Source of the DNA: CAHJXF01 sp038240015
GTDB lineage: Bacteria > Pseudomonadota > Gammaproteobacteria > Burkholderiales > Burkholderiaceae_D
DNA: 33,755 bases
Assembly (NCBI GenBank): GCA_038240015.1
Contig: JBBSEF010000028.1
Span: 1 to 33,755, forward strand
Direction of reading: 5' to 3'
The translations under genes and the position numbers were made by a program. The notes beneath the pieces were generated by a model. It was not told the DNA's origin and did not search any database. It saw only the letters and a list, made by a program, of their open reading frames with translations. Each line of letters opens with the position of its first letter. Within the stretch, counting starts at the first letter, position 1. Positions 7,922 to 15,541 of the stretch are shown in pieces.

Positions 7922-9072
7922 TATTCGGAAAGATACTTCCAGCGATTGTTCTCGATCTTCGCCATCACGCGCGCGCGCTGATCGAGGCCGACGTGATCCT
8001 GCGGGCTCATGTTGATCACGCCTTGCGGCACCACCAGGTTGTGGGTGCCTTCGAGCGCGTCGCGCAGCGCCTTGCGAAACTCAAGCGTGCCGGGACGCGC
8101 GACCTTGAGCGCCTTGGGCAGCGCATTGGCGAGCAGCATCCATGCGCCCCACGCATCGCCCGCGAATTGCGTGACCGAGTCCGGCCCGAACGAGGCTTCG
8201 AAACGCTTGGTGAAATCGACCGCGACCTTCTTCGAAGGATGATCGTTGGGCAACTGCGTCGCGACGACTGCGGGACCGGTCGGGAAGACCGTGCCTTCCA
8301 CGTCCTTGCCGCCGACCTTCAGGAATTCGAACGTCGCGATGCCGTGGGTCTGATAGATGCGGCCCTTGTAGTTGCGCTGAGCCAACGCGAGCTGCGGCGT
8401 GACCGCCGGCGTGCCCGCGCCAGCGATCAGGATCGCATCGGGGTTGGCCGCGATCAACTTCAGCACCTGCCCGGTGACCGACGTGTCGGCGCGGTTATAA
8501 CGCTCGACCGCGACCATCTTGATGTGCCGGATTTCGAGCAGCTTGTTGACCTCGGTGAGCCAGCTCTCGCCATAGGCGTCGGTGAAGCCGATGAAGCCGA
8601 GCGTCTTCACGCCGTTGTCCGCCATGTGTTTGGTCACGGCAACAGCCATCAGCGAATCGTTCTGCGGCATCTTGAACACCCACGCACGCTTGGCGTCCAT
8701 CGGCAGCACGATCGACGCGGACGCGGCCATCGCGATCATCGGCGTCTGCGCTTCGGCCACGACATCGATGATTGCGAGCGCATTGGGCGTGGTGTTGGGG
8801 CCGAGCAGCACATCGACCTTGTCTTCGGACGTGAGCTTGCGAGCATTCAGCACCGCGCCGGTCGGGCTCGATGCGTCGTCGAGAATGATGTACTCGATCT
8901 TCGTGCCGTTGATTTCGCGAGGCCACAGCGTCGACACGTTCTTGCTCGGCAAACCGATCGACGCCGCCGGACCGGTGGTGGAGAGATCGACGCCGACCTT
9001 GATCTGGGCGTGCGCGAATTCGGGTGCGGACAGCGCAAACACCGCGGCGATGAGGGCTGGGCGAGCAAGCAT
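7921..9072 (-). CDS. LivJ-type branched-chain amino acid/amide ABC transporter substrate-binding protein
   Basis: A 383-residue periplasmic binding protein of the Leu/Ile/Val-binding class (type 1 periplasmic fold). The first 22 residues form a Sec signal peptide ending in FAHA, followed by QIKVGVDLSTTGPAAS, the usual family opening. Later segments such as VDVLLGPNTTPNALA, GFIGFTDAYGESW and PDAILIAGAGTPAV match the family. GGAG stands 6 bases before the ATG at 9072. No livHMGF permease or ATPase genes are nearby, so this is an orphan binding protein. The ligand cannot be told from sequence; in betaproteobacteria many paralogues bind aromatic acids or amides. Confidence 0.9.
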   Translation of the reverse strand: MLARPALIAAVFALSAPEFAHAQIKVGVDLSTTGPAASIGLPSKNVSTLWPREINGTKIEYIILDDASSPTGAVLNARKLTSEDKVDVLLGPNTTPNALAIIDVVAEAQTPMIAMAASASIVLPMDAKRAWVFKMPQNDSLMAVAVTKHMADNGVKTLGFIGFTDAYGESWLTEVNKLLEIRHIKMVAVERYNRADTSVTGQVLKLIAANPDAILIAGAGTPAVTPQLALAQRNYKGRIYQTHGIATFEFLKVGGKDVEGTVFPTGPAVVATQLPNDHPSKKVAVDFTKRFEASFGPDSVTQFAGDAWGAWMLLANALPKALKVARPGTLEFRKALRDALEGTHNLVVPQGVINMSPQDHVGLDQRARVMAKIENNRWKYLSE

Positions 9073-9140
9073 GTTGTCTCCTGTCGAGAAGCTTTAGATG
9101 TCAACTAACGAGAAGAATACGCGATTCGAAGATGGGGATG

Positions 9141-9166
9141 GTCGTCCCCGCGTGCGCGGGAACGAC
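9141..9166. repeat. single palindromic intergenic element (REP-like)
   Basis: A 26-base imperfect palindrome: the outer arms GTCGT/ACGAC pair fully, one C-A mismatch follows, then five further G-C pairs around a 4-base loop. Similar GTCGTTCCCGCG-type palindromes are widespread intergenic repeats in proteobacteria. It starts 3 bases past the DsrE-like stop codon and may end the transcript of the selenocysteine unit. Only one copy is present. Confidence 0.5.
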
Positions 9167-9169
9167 GCA

Positions 9170-9547
9170 TCAAAAGCTGAGCGTGACCGTGTCGTCGGCT
9201 AACGCGCGCTCCATCATCCACGCCGCGCCGACGGTTTCTTCGATCTCGTCGATCAGGGCGCCGGTCATTGACTGGCGCGCTTGCGAACACACGACGAAGC
9301 GCACGCCCTGCTCGGCCGCCATGCGGATGAAATCGTATAGCGTGTGTCCGCCCTGCGCCTGGTCACCCGCGTGCGTCACGATGCGCGTGGCCACGTCGGC
9401 CAACGCGAGTCGAGCGGACCGTCCCGCGAACGCGACCTCGACTGTTGCGCCGAGCGCCGCGGCGGCGGCGGCCATGTAGAACGGCGCCGCGACTTCGTCG
9501 GCGTGATCGGGATCGGTATTGACGAGCAGGATGAAGAGCTTCTTCAT
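9170..9547 (-). CDS. DsrE-family sulfur-transfer-like protein
   Basis: A 125-residue protein of the DsrE/DsrF/TusD-like fold. Seen: the opening strand KKLFILLVNTDPD, an alanine-rich helix AAPFYMAAAAAALG, the strand TVEVAFAGRSAR, and a single cysteine C87 in GVRFVVCSQARQ, the place where DsrE-type proteins carry a persulfide. It starts 2 bases after the stop of the GcvH-like gene, so the two are translated as a pair. It is the last gene of the minus-strand selenocysteine unit; a palindrome follows its stop. The family call is fairly sure. A role in sulfur or selenium handling for the formate dehydrogenase island is inference from position and from the conserved cysteine. Confidence 0.78.
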   Translation of the reverse strand: MKKLFILLVNTDPDHADEVAAPFYMAAAAAALGATVEVAFAGRSARLALADVATRIVTHAGDQAQGGHTLYDFIRMAAEQGVRFVVCSQARQSMTGALIDEIEETVGAAWMMERALADDTVTLSF

Positions 9548-9549
9548 CG

Positions 9550-10047
9550 TCAGAAACCTGCGCGCGTGGGATCGGGCGGCATCGCTTCGTTCTCGGGCGG
9601 CGTTGCCGCTTCGACACCGGTCCAGCGATTCAGATCCATGTCGGATTCGAACGCGCGATGGACCGCGTCTCCGGTCACGAGATGCACACGATCCGCGTCC
9701 CACGCGGAGGGGCGCACGCGCACGCACCACGCGCGGCCGAAAGGATCGCGATTGATCGCACAGGTCTTCGCGGTCTCGTCTTCATTGTTCGCAACGATCA
9801 CGCCGGCGATCGGCGCGTGCACCACCTGCACGGTCTTGGCCATCTCGACGACGCCGATCGATGCGCGCCGCTCGAACTCATGTCCCGGACGCTTCGGCGT
9901 GTAGTAATAGATGTCGCCGACCAGCGCGCACGCATAGGGCGTGATGCCGATCGTCACGGTGTCATCGCTTTCAACGCGCAGCCACAACTTCTCTTCGACG
10001 TCGTACCAGAGCTCGTCGGGAAACGGCAGGCCGCGAATCATGCGCAT
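9550..10047 (-). CDS. GcvH-like (glycine cleavage H-like) lipoyl-domain protein
   Basis: A 165-residue protein that resembles glycine cleavage H protein. It opens with LPFPDELWYDVEEKLWLRVE, has a strand pattern IGITPYACALVGDI, and carries VVEMAKTVQVVHAPIAGVIV, which aligns with the H-protein lipoylation site (VESVKAASD..PvsG). The modifiable lysine is present as K71. A C-terminal extension of about 60 residues with CAINRDPFGRAWCVRV follows. No gcvT or gcvP is nearby, so this is not the ordinary glycine cleavage gene. It sits 31 bases after selC and 2 bases before the DsrE-like gene. H-like lipoate-binding proteins work as carriers in sulfur-oxidising sHdr systems, and DsrE-type partners are known there, but no other sHdr gene is in the window. 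Start: ATG 10047 or 10041; neither has a clear ribosome-binding site. Confidence 0.75.
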   Translation of the reverse strand: MRMIRGLPFPDELWYDVEEKLWLRVESDDTVTIGITPYACALVGDIYYYTPKRPGHEFERRASIGVVEMAKTVQVVHAPIAGVIVANNEDETAKTCAINRDPFGRAWCVRVRPSAWDADRVHLVTGDAVHRAFESDMDLNRWTGVEAATPPENEAMPPDPTRAGF

Positions 10048-10078
10048 GTAATGACTCTATTCGTGAACAGCAAAGCAG

Positions 10079-10175
10079 TGGCGGAAGAGAATGGGAGTCG
10101 AACCCACCCGGGACCGCGTGGCGGCCCCTGTCCGGATTTGAAGTCCGGCCGCTCCACCGGGAACGTGTCTCTTCC
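10079..10175 (-). tRNA. selC: tRNA-Sec (selenocysteine, anticodon UCA)
   Basis: A 97-base RNA including the 3' GCCA. The anticodon arm CCGGACTTCAAATCCGG carries UCA (complement at 10139-10141), which reads UGA. The acceptor stem GGAAGAGA/TCTCTTCC is 8 bp long. A long variable arm rich in GC (GGGGCCGCCACGCGGTCCC) and the T loop GGTTCGACTCC match bacterial selC closely. It lies 54 bases after the selB stop on the same strand and is probably processed from the sel transcript. Confidence 0.97.
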
Positions 10176-10229
10176 GTGGACAACGGTCATGCGCCGGGCC
10201 GGGCTCGAGTTGCGCACTTACGCCCGAGT

Positions 10230-12269
10230 TTATGGATGAAAGAGGTCCGGTTGAATGATGCGATGCTCGTCGCCGAGACGCCGCGTGTAGCCGACGCGAT
10301 CGAAGAACTCGAGGATCTGCACGGCGATCTTGCGGCCGACGCCGATTCTGTCACGAAAGGCCGCGGCCCTCGTCACGCCGTCGCTTTGCTGCAGCTCGGC
10401 GACGACGCGGGCGAGCGCGTGGACCGTGACCGGCAGGTAGTAGTGATCGTGCGCGACCTTGTAGATCTCGCCCAGCGACGCGAGCCGCACGAAGAGAGCG
10501 CGCGTCGCGCCTTCGTCTTCGCCGAGCTCGCGCGCGATGTCTCGAACCCGCGGCGGATGGTTAGGCTCGCTCGCATTTTGGAGCGAGGCGCGTGCGCGAT
10601 CGAAGCGCTCGCTATCCTGCGCGGACAACTCGAAACGATGCTCGGGCAGATGCAGCCAAGGGCCGGTCTGCGACACGCGAATCGAGCTCTTCAGCGCATC
10701 GATCAGCGCCGCGAAGGTGGCCGCGTTGAACGCCGGCGTCGCCATGCGGCGCAGACGGTCGCGACCCGGTCCGACGGCGTCGGGTGCGCGCGCGTGTTCG
10801 GCTGCGAGCACATCGACGACACGCGCGAGCAACGCGTCCCAGCGCTCGGGCGAGAAAAGCGTGATCGCTGTGGCCGTTTCAGTGCTCGCGGTCGTGCCGC
10901 GTACCGCGCGCGTCGCGATCGGATCGCCTTCCAATGCGCTGTTGTGCGCGACGTTCCATCGCGCGAGGTCGACGCCCTTGTCGCTCGTGCGCACCGCGTG
11001 GGCGAGCGCCGCCTTCACGTCCGATTGCGCCGCCGCGCGAAGCAATGCGAGCCGCGCTTCGCTGCGCCGGCCCCGCACGGGCACATCGATATCGATCACG
11101 ATGCCGCCTGCGATGCTCCCCCCTCGGCTGTCCTGGCCGCTCGCGTCGCGCAACACGAAGCGATCGCCGGCAATCAGATGCAGAGGTTTGTCGAAGACGA
11201 TCTGCGCGATGCACGACATCTCGTCATGCATATCATTCATATGATTTGCATCGAGCAGCGCGATGCGTGCATTGACCGAGGCCGCTCCTGCGTGAAAACG
11301 GACGCTGCGCCAGTTGCGCTGATCGAATCCCTCGAACACGTCCTCGCCCGAAGGAGTCGTTACGGACGGAATCAGCAGCACGTCGACGCGATCGGTCTCG
11401 ATCGCGATAGTCGGCGCAACGATCCAGTCGCCGCGATGCACCGCGCTCTTCTCGATGCCGCGACCGGACAGATTGAGCGCGACGCGTTGGCCCGCATGCG
11501 CGTCTTCGACCGCCCGGTTCTGCGCATGGATGCTGCGCACGCGCGCTTCGAGTCCGCCGGGCAACAGCGTCAGCATGTCGTCGATGGCGACGCGACCGGA
11601 GAAGCAGGTTCCCGTCACGACCAGACCGATGCCTTGCAGGACGAAGGCGCGATCGATCGCGAGGCGGAAGTGCCTGCCGTGATTCGATGCGCCCGCGTCG
11701 GCGTCCGTCTGCGCCTCGCTTGGCTTGCCCGAATGCACGCGCAGCGCACCGGTGAGCGCGCGGGTCAGCGTTGCCATGCCTTCATTCGAAACGATCGAGA
11801 CCGGCACGATCGTGGCGCCCGCATAGCGCGACCCATCGATCAGCGCCCGCACGTCGCTGCTCGCCTCGCGTCGCCTGTCGTCGTCGACCGCATCGACCTT
11901 GCTCAACGCGACGATGAGTTCCCGCACACCGAGCCACGCGAGGATGTCGAGATGCTCGCGCGTCTGCGGCATCGGTCCGTCATCGGCGGCGACGACAAGG
12001 AGCCCGAGGTCGATGCCGGCCGCACCCGCGATCATGGTCTGCACGAACTTGCTATGCCCGGGCACGTCGATGAAGCCGATCGGTTCGGCGCCGTCGCGTC
12101 GTGCGCTGTCGTCGCGGTTTGCCTGATCGAGACTCGCGTACGCGAAGCCGAGTTCAATCGAGATGCCGCGCGCTTTTTCTTCGGCGAGCCGATCAGTGTC
12201 GACGCCGGTCAGGGCGCGCACCAGCGAGGTCTTGCCGTGATCGACGTGGCCCGCGGTGCCGACGATCAT
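10230..12269 (-). CDS. selB: selenocysteine-specific translation elongation factor SelB
   Basis: SelB delivers selenocysteinyl-tRNA to the ribosome at UGA codons marked by a SECIS hairpin. The start at ATG 12269 overlaps the selA stop in an ATGA junction and gives 679 residues, somewhat longer than the E. coli protein (614). Seen: the G1 loop GTAGHVDHGKT (4-14), G3 DVPGH (68-72), and SKVD (123-126) in place of the NKxD of other translation GTPases, which is a SelB habit. Beta-barrel domains follow, then a C-terminal winged-helix array that binds SECIS RNA; EFFDRVGYTRRLGDEH near the end matches the last winged helix. It is co-transcribed with selA and followed by selC. Assignment is secure. 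Confidence 0.97.
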   Translation of the reverse strand: MIVGTAGHVDHGKTSLVRALTGVDTDRLAEEKARGISIELGFAYASLDQANRDDSARRDGAEPIGFIDVPGHSKFVQTMIAGAAGIDLGLLVVAADDGPMPQTREHLDILAWLGVRELIVALSKVDAVDDDRRREASSDVRALIDGSRYAGATIVPVSIVSNEGMATLTRALTGALRVHSGKPSEAQTDADAGASNHGRHFRLAIDRAFVLQGIGLVVTGTCFSGRVAIDDMLTLLPGGLEARVRSIHAQNRAVEDAHAGQRVALNLSGRGIEKSAVHRGDWIVAPTIAIETDRVDVLLIPSVTTPSGEDVFEGFDQRNWRSVRFHAGAASVNARIALLDANHMNDMHDEMSCIAQIVFDKPLHLIAGDRFVLRDASGQDSRGGSIAGGIVIDIDVPVRGRRSEARLALLRAAAQSDVKAALAHAVRTSDKGVDLARWNVAHNSALEGDPIATRAVRGTTASTETATAITLFSPERWDALLARVVDVLAAEHARAPDAVGPGRDRLRRMATPAFNAATFAALIDALKSSIRVSQTGPWLHLPEHRFELSAQDSERFDRARASLQNASEPNHPPRVRDIARELGEDEGATRALFVRLASLGEIYKVAHDHYYLPVTVHALARVVAELQQSDGVTRAAAFRDRIGVGRKIAVQILEFFDRVGYTRRLGDEHRIIQPDLFHP

Positions 12270-13735
12270 CGCTCGGTCAGCATCAGATGCGACCACGCGG
12301 CGAGCAGATCGTCCGCGTCTTCGATCGTCCGCAGGTCGAGCCACAACGCGCCCTTGTTGACGCGGCCGATGATGGGCGTGGGCAACTCGCGCATCGCGGC
12401 TTCGATGGCGGCGATGACCCGGCCCCCACGCTTGGCGTGCAGCGGACGAATCACGAGCGCCGCGCTCGGCAACAGATCGACCGGCTGTGCGCCGCTGCCG
12501 ATCTGGCTCAGGCAGTTTTGGATGTCGACGCTTGCGATGCTTGCGAGCGTCGTTGCGAACGCAGGCTGCAAACGCTCCGCGGTCTTTCGAATCGCCGCGC
12601 GCGGACGCGTCAACCAGCGCAAGGTCGTCAAGCGCCCTACCAGAAGTTCGGGCTCGCGATACAGCATCAGCGTTGCTTCGAGCGCGGCCAGCGTCGCCTT
12701 GTCGCAGCGCAGGCAACGCTTCAGGGGATTCTTCTTCATGCGCGCAATCAGATCGCGCCGGCCCGCGATGACGCCGCTCTGCGGACCGCCCAAGAGCTTG
12801 TCGCCCGAGAACGTGACGATGTCCGCGCCGGCTGCGATCGTGTCGCGCACCGTCGGTTCATGCGGCAGGCCGAAAGGAGCGAGGTCGATCAAGGCGCCCG
12901 CGCCGAGATCGACCATGAAAGGGAGCGCGGCTGCGTGCGCGACCTCGGCGATCTCCCGTTCTTCGGGTGCGGCGACGAAGCCCTCGATGCGATAGTTGCT
13001 CGCATGCACCTTCATCAAGAGCGCGGTCTTCAACGTGATCGCCTGCTCGTAGTCCTTCTTGTGCGTGCGATTGGTGGTTCCGACTTCGACCAGCCTGCAG
13101 CCCGCGCGACGCATGATGTCGGGCACGCGAAACGCGCCGCCGATCTCGATCAATTCGCCGCGCGACACGATCGCTTCGCGCTTGCCGCCCGCGCCGGCTC
13201 GGCCTGCGCTGCCGATCCCGCCCAGCGTATCTAACGCGAGCAGGACGGCAGCGGCATTGTTGTTGACGACGGTTGCGGCTTCGGCGCCGGTGAGTTCGCA
13301 GACCAGATGCGCGACCAGATCGTCGCGATCGCCGCGATCGCCGCTCGCAAGATCGTATTCGAGCGCGAGCGGATGGCGCATCGCCTCGACCGCGGCTTCG
13401 ATGGCGGATTCGGCCAACGGTGCGCGGCCGAGGTTGGTGTGCAAGGTAGTGCCGGTCAGATTGAAGACGCGGCGTGCGCGACGCACGCTGCGCGCTTGCA
13501 AGCCGGCCTGCGCGCTCGCGACGATGCTCGATTCGTCGCGGCACGATCCGGCCAACCACGCCGCGCGCGCTTGATCGAGCGCTACGCGCAACGCCGCGGT
13601 CGCGCTCGATGCGCCGTGCATTGCGATGGTCGCGGCCATCGACGGACTGTGCAGCAACGCATCGATCGCAGGCGGCGTTGCGCGAGGTGACGCATCCGCG
13701 ACCGGCGCGGGACTCGATATGCGGCGCGCTTTCAC
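12266..13735 (-). CDS. selA: L-seryl-tRNA(Sec) selenium transferase SelA
   Basis: A PLP enzyme that converts seryl-tRNA(Sec) into selenocysteinyl-tRNA(Sec) with selenophosphate. With the GTG at 13735 as start it has 489 residues, close to the usual 460-475 plus a short N-terminal tail; no ATG upstream fits, so this start is likely but not proven. Seen: the tRNA-handling region RRVFNLTGTTLHTNLGRAPL (90-109), the cofactor pocket VVNNNAAAVLLAL, and the PLP lysine in TFSGDKLLGGPQSG (K313). It overlaps selB by 4 bases (ATGA) and follows fdhE after 32 bases. selD, which makes selenophosphate, is not in this window and must be elsewhere. Confidence 0.96.
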   Translation of the reverse strand: MKARRISSPAPVADASPRATPPAIDALLHSPSMAATIAMHGASSATAALRVALDQARAAWLAGSCRDESSIVASAQAGLQARSVRRARRVFNLTGTTLHTNLGRAPLAESAIEAAVEAMRHPLALEYDLASGDRGDRDDLVAHLVCELTGAEAATVVNNNAAAVLLALDTLGGIGSAGRAGAGGKREAIVSRGELIEIGGAFRVPDIMRRAGCRLVEVGTTNRTHKKDYEQAITLKTALLMKVHASNYRIEGFVAAPEEREIAEVAHAAALPFMVDLGAGALIDLAPFGLPHEPTVRDTIAAGADIVTFSGDKLLGGPQSGVIAGRRDLIARMKKNPLKRCLRCDKATLAALEATLMLYREPELLVGRLTTLRWLTRPRAAIRKTAERLQPAFATTLASIASVDIQNCLSQIGSGAQPVDLLPSAALVIRPLHAKRGGRVIAAIEAAMRELPTPIIGRVNKGALWLDLRTIEDADDLLAAWSHLMLTER

Positions 13736-13767
13736 GCGATTCTCACGTCGTGACCGGCTGCCGACGT

Positions 13768-14808
13768 TCAGGCGGCCGCCGCGTCCGGATGAACGCCCGG
13801 ATGAATGAACAGGTTCGGACCCACGCGAACGTAGCCTCGCTCGTCGGTCAGGAGATCGAGCGCGAGCGTCGCGAGGTCGTCGGCGACCGGGTCGGCTTGC
13901 GCATCCGATTCGAGGCTGATGAGCTTGAGATAGCTCGAGCATTCGTCGCAGACCTCGGCCTTGACGACTTCGCGCGTCGCGGCGGCTTTGCCGGCCTCGC
14001 TGTCGGGATCGTTCGACAGCGTGAGATAGCCGATGCCCGCAGTCGATTCGCAGTGACTGCACTTGATGCGCACCATGTGCCACTGCGTCGCGCACAGCGA
14101 GCACACAAGATAGCGCAGTCCCTGCTGCATGCCGCCGATGCGTCGCAGGCTGGCGACGGGCAACGAGCCGCAACAGGGACACACGGTTGCGACGTCGAGA
14201 GCGCGAACGGCCGCGCGGCCGAGCGTCGCGAGCGCGCTCACCCACCAGACCTGCAAGCCTGCGGCGACCCAGGGCAGAGCCTCCGCCGGCACCGACTCGT
14301 ATTCGTGAGCGAGCAACGCGGTGCCGATGCGGTCGAGCTCACCATCGCTGCTCGCGCGCAACGTGTGCCGCGCCGCGGCGGCAGTCGCCGGCAAGTCAGC
14401 GTCGTTGTCGGCCGCGCTGCTCGTATCGAGCACCGCATGCAGCGCCGCGATCCACGAGCCATCGCGATCGGCAAGTCCCGCCGGAAGAATCGGCATGCGA
14501 TGCGCATGCATCGTCGAGAGCGTGTTCGCATCGGGCAATCCACCAGGCGCCAGCGAAGCCGCGGCTGCATGTTGCGCGCGCGCGAGCTTCGCCATGAACG
14601 CAAAGAAGACCCGCTGCTCGGGCATGCGCAGCGCGAGCTGATCGAAGCGGCTCGCACGATCGATGAACAGCGTCGAGGGATCGGGCAAGAGGATCGGTTC
14701 GGGTGCAGCCGCGTGCAGCGGAATGACTTCGGGTTGAATCAGCGGATCGGACAAGGGGGCGGCAATATGTGAGGGAAGAAGGAGGTCTGGAAGAAGCAGC
14801 GCGATCAT
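13768..14808 (-). CDS. fdhE: formate dehydrogenase maturation protein FdhE
   Basis: FdhE is a cytoplasmic Fe/Zn-binding factor needed for assembly of respiratory formate dehydrogenases before Tat export. The protein has 346 residues if ATG 14808 is used. Four CxxC pairs are visible: CPCCGSLPVAS, CSLCATQW, KCSHCES and CDECSSYL, the rubredoxin-like metal sites of the family. The N-terminal helical part contains PEPILLPDPSTLF, also typical. The start is doubtful: the terminator T run of fdoI ends only about 9 bases before ATG 14808 and no Shine-Dalgarno is seen, so a later start is possible. Its place between fdoI and selA ties maturation to selenocysteine synthesis. Confidence 0.93.
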   Translation of the reverse strand: MIALLLPDLLLPSHIAAPLSDPLIQPEVIPLHAAAPEPILLPDPSTLFIDRASRFDQLALRMPEQRVFFAFMAKLARAQHAAAASLAPGGLPDANTLSTMHAHRMPILPAGLADRDGSWIAALHAVLDTSSAADNDADLPATAAAARHTLRASSDGELDRIGTALLAHEYESVPAEALPWVAAGLQVWWVSALATLGRAAVRALDVATVCPCCGSLPVASLRRIGGMQQGLRYLVCSLCATQWHMVRIKCSHCESTAGIGYLTLSNDPDSEAGKAAATREVVKAEVCDECSSYLKLISLESDAQADPVADDLATLALDLLTDERGYVRVGPNLFIHPGVHPDAAAA

Positions 14809-14817
14809 AGCGCGAGG

Positions 14818-14842
14818 AAAAAAAACGCCGGCATCGCCGGCG
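14818..14842 (-). terminator. rho-independent terminator/attenuator after fdoI
   Basis: On the - strand CGCCGGC (14842-14836) pairs perfectly with GCCGGCG (14832-14826) over a 3-base loop and is followed by eight T. It lies 21 bases past the fdoI stop and just before the fdhE start, so it should end most fdoGHI transcripts while read-through feeds fdhE-selA-selB-selC. Confidence 0.88.
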
Positions 14843-14863
14843 CTTGAATTGCTTGTGGCGAAC

Positions 14864-15541
14864 TCACAGAACCGGATCGGATCGCCGCTCTGATCGCGCC
14901 GACGAGATCGATCGATCGCCCGTCACTTCCTCATACCAGGCAGCGTGGTGATGGCGCGCCCACGCATGCGTGACGGTGCCGCGCGTCATCGCGCGAACCG
15001 AACCCTTGACCCAGATCGCCGCGTAGATATGGACGAAGATTCCGGCGATCAGCACGAAGGCGCTGATCGAATGGATCAACACCGCCACGCGATGCACGGG
15101 CACCGGAAAGAACAGGCCGAAGATCGAACGCCAGATCACGATGCCGGTGAGGAGCAGCAGGATCATCGTGACGACGATCACCCAGAACAGATATTTCTGT
15201 CCCGCGTTGTAGCGGCCGATCGGCGGCAGAACATCGTCGCGGTTCATCACGACGTCGTCGAACTGCTTGATCCATTGACGATCGACCGGTCTGATCGCGT
15301 TGTAGCTCCACAGCCTCAGCGCGAGGATGAAGAAGCTGATGAACATGACGACGCCGATGAACGGGTGCAGGATGCGCGCCCATTGCGGACCGCCGAGCAG
15401 ATGCACGAAAAAGAAGAAAGCCGGATGAAAGAACGCGAGTCCGCTGGTTGCGAGCAGCACGAACATGATCGCGGTGAGCCAGTGATTGGCGCGCTGGCCC
15501 CCGGTGTAGCGCAGGATGCCGGGCTTGGTGGCGGCTTTCAC
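14864..15541 (-). CDS. fdoI: formate dehydrogenase gamma subunit, cytochrome b556
   Basis: Membrane diheme cytochrome b that takes electrons from FdoH and reduces quinone. It has 225 residues and four transmembrane segments (about 20-38, 56-76, 117-137, 152-176). The heme-ligand histidines H20, H59, H157 and H171 correspond to H18, H57, H155 and H169 of E. coli FdnI with a constant shift of two. The start is GTG at 15541; it overlaps the fdoH stop by 4 bases (GTGA), and AGGAGAG stands just upstream inside fdoH. The tail after the last membrane segment is arginine/serine-rich. A terminator follows 21 bases after the stop. Confidence 0.95.
   Translation of the reverse strand: MKAATKPGILRYTGGQRANHWLTAIMFVLLATSGLAFFHPAFFFFVHLLGGPQWARILHPFIGVVMFISFFILALRLWSYNAIRPVDRQWIKQFDDVVMNRDDVLPPIGRYNAGQKYLFWVIVVTMILLLLTGIVIWRSIFGLFFPVPVHRVAVLIHSISAFVLIAGIFVHIYAAIWVKGSVRAMTRGTVTHAWARHHHAAWYEEVTGDRSISSARSERRSDPVL

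Noticed and set aside
9141..9166. CRISPR repeat
   Set aside because: The palindrome resembles GC-rich CRISPR repeats but occurs once, with no spacers and no cas genes.
9550..10047. True glycine cleavage H protein
   Set aside because: No gcvT or gcvP is nearby, the protein has a C-terminal extension of about 60 residues, and the flanking motif EMAKTVQVV differs from ESVKAASD; it is called GcvH-like only.
10176..12995. A 939-codon open frame on the + strand
   Set aside because: Antisense to selB and selA, starts inside the selC region, and shows no recognisable domain.
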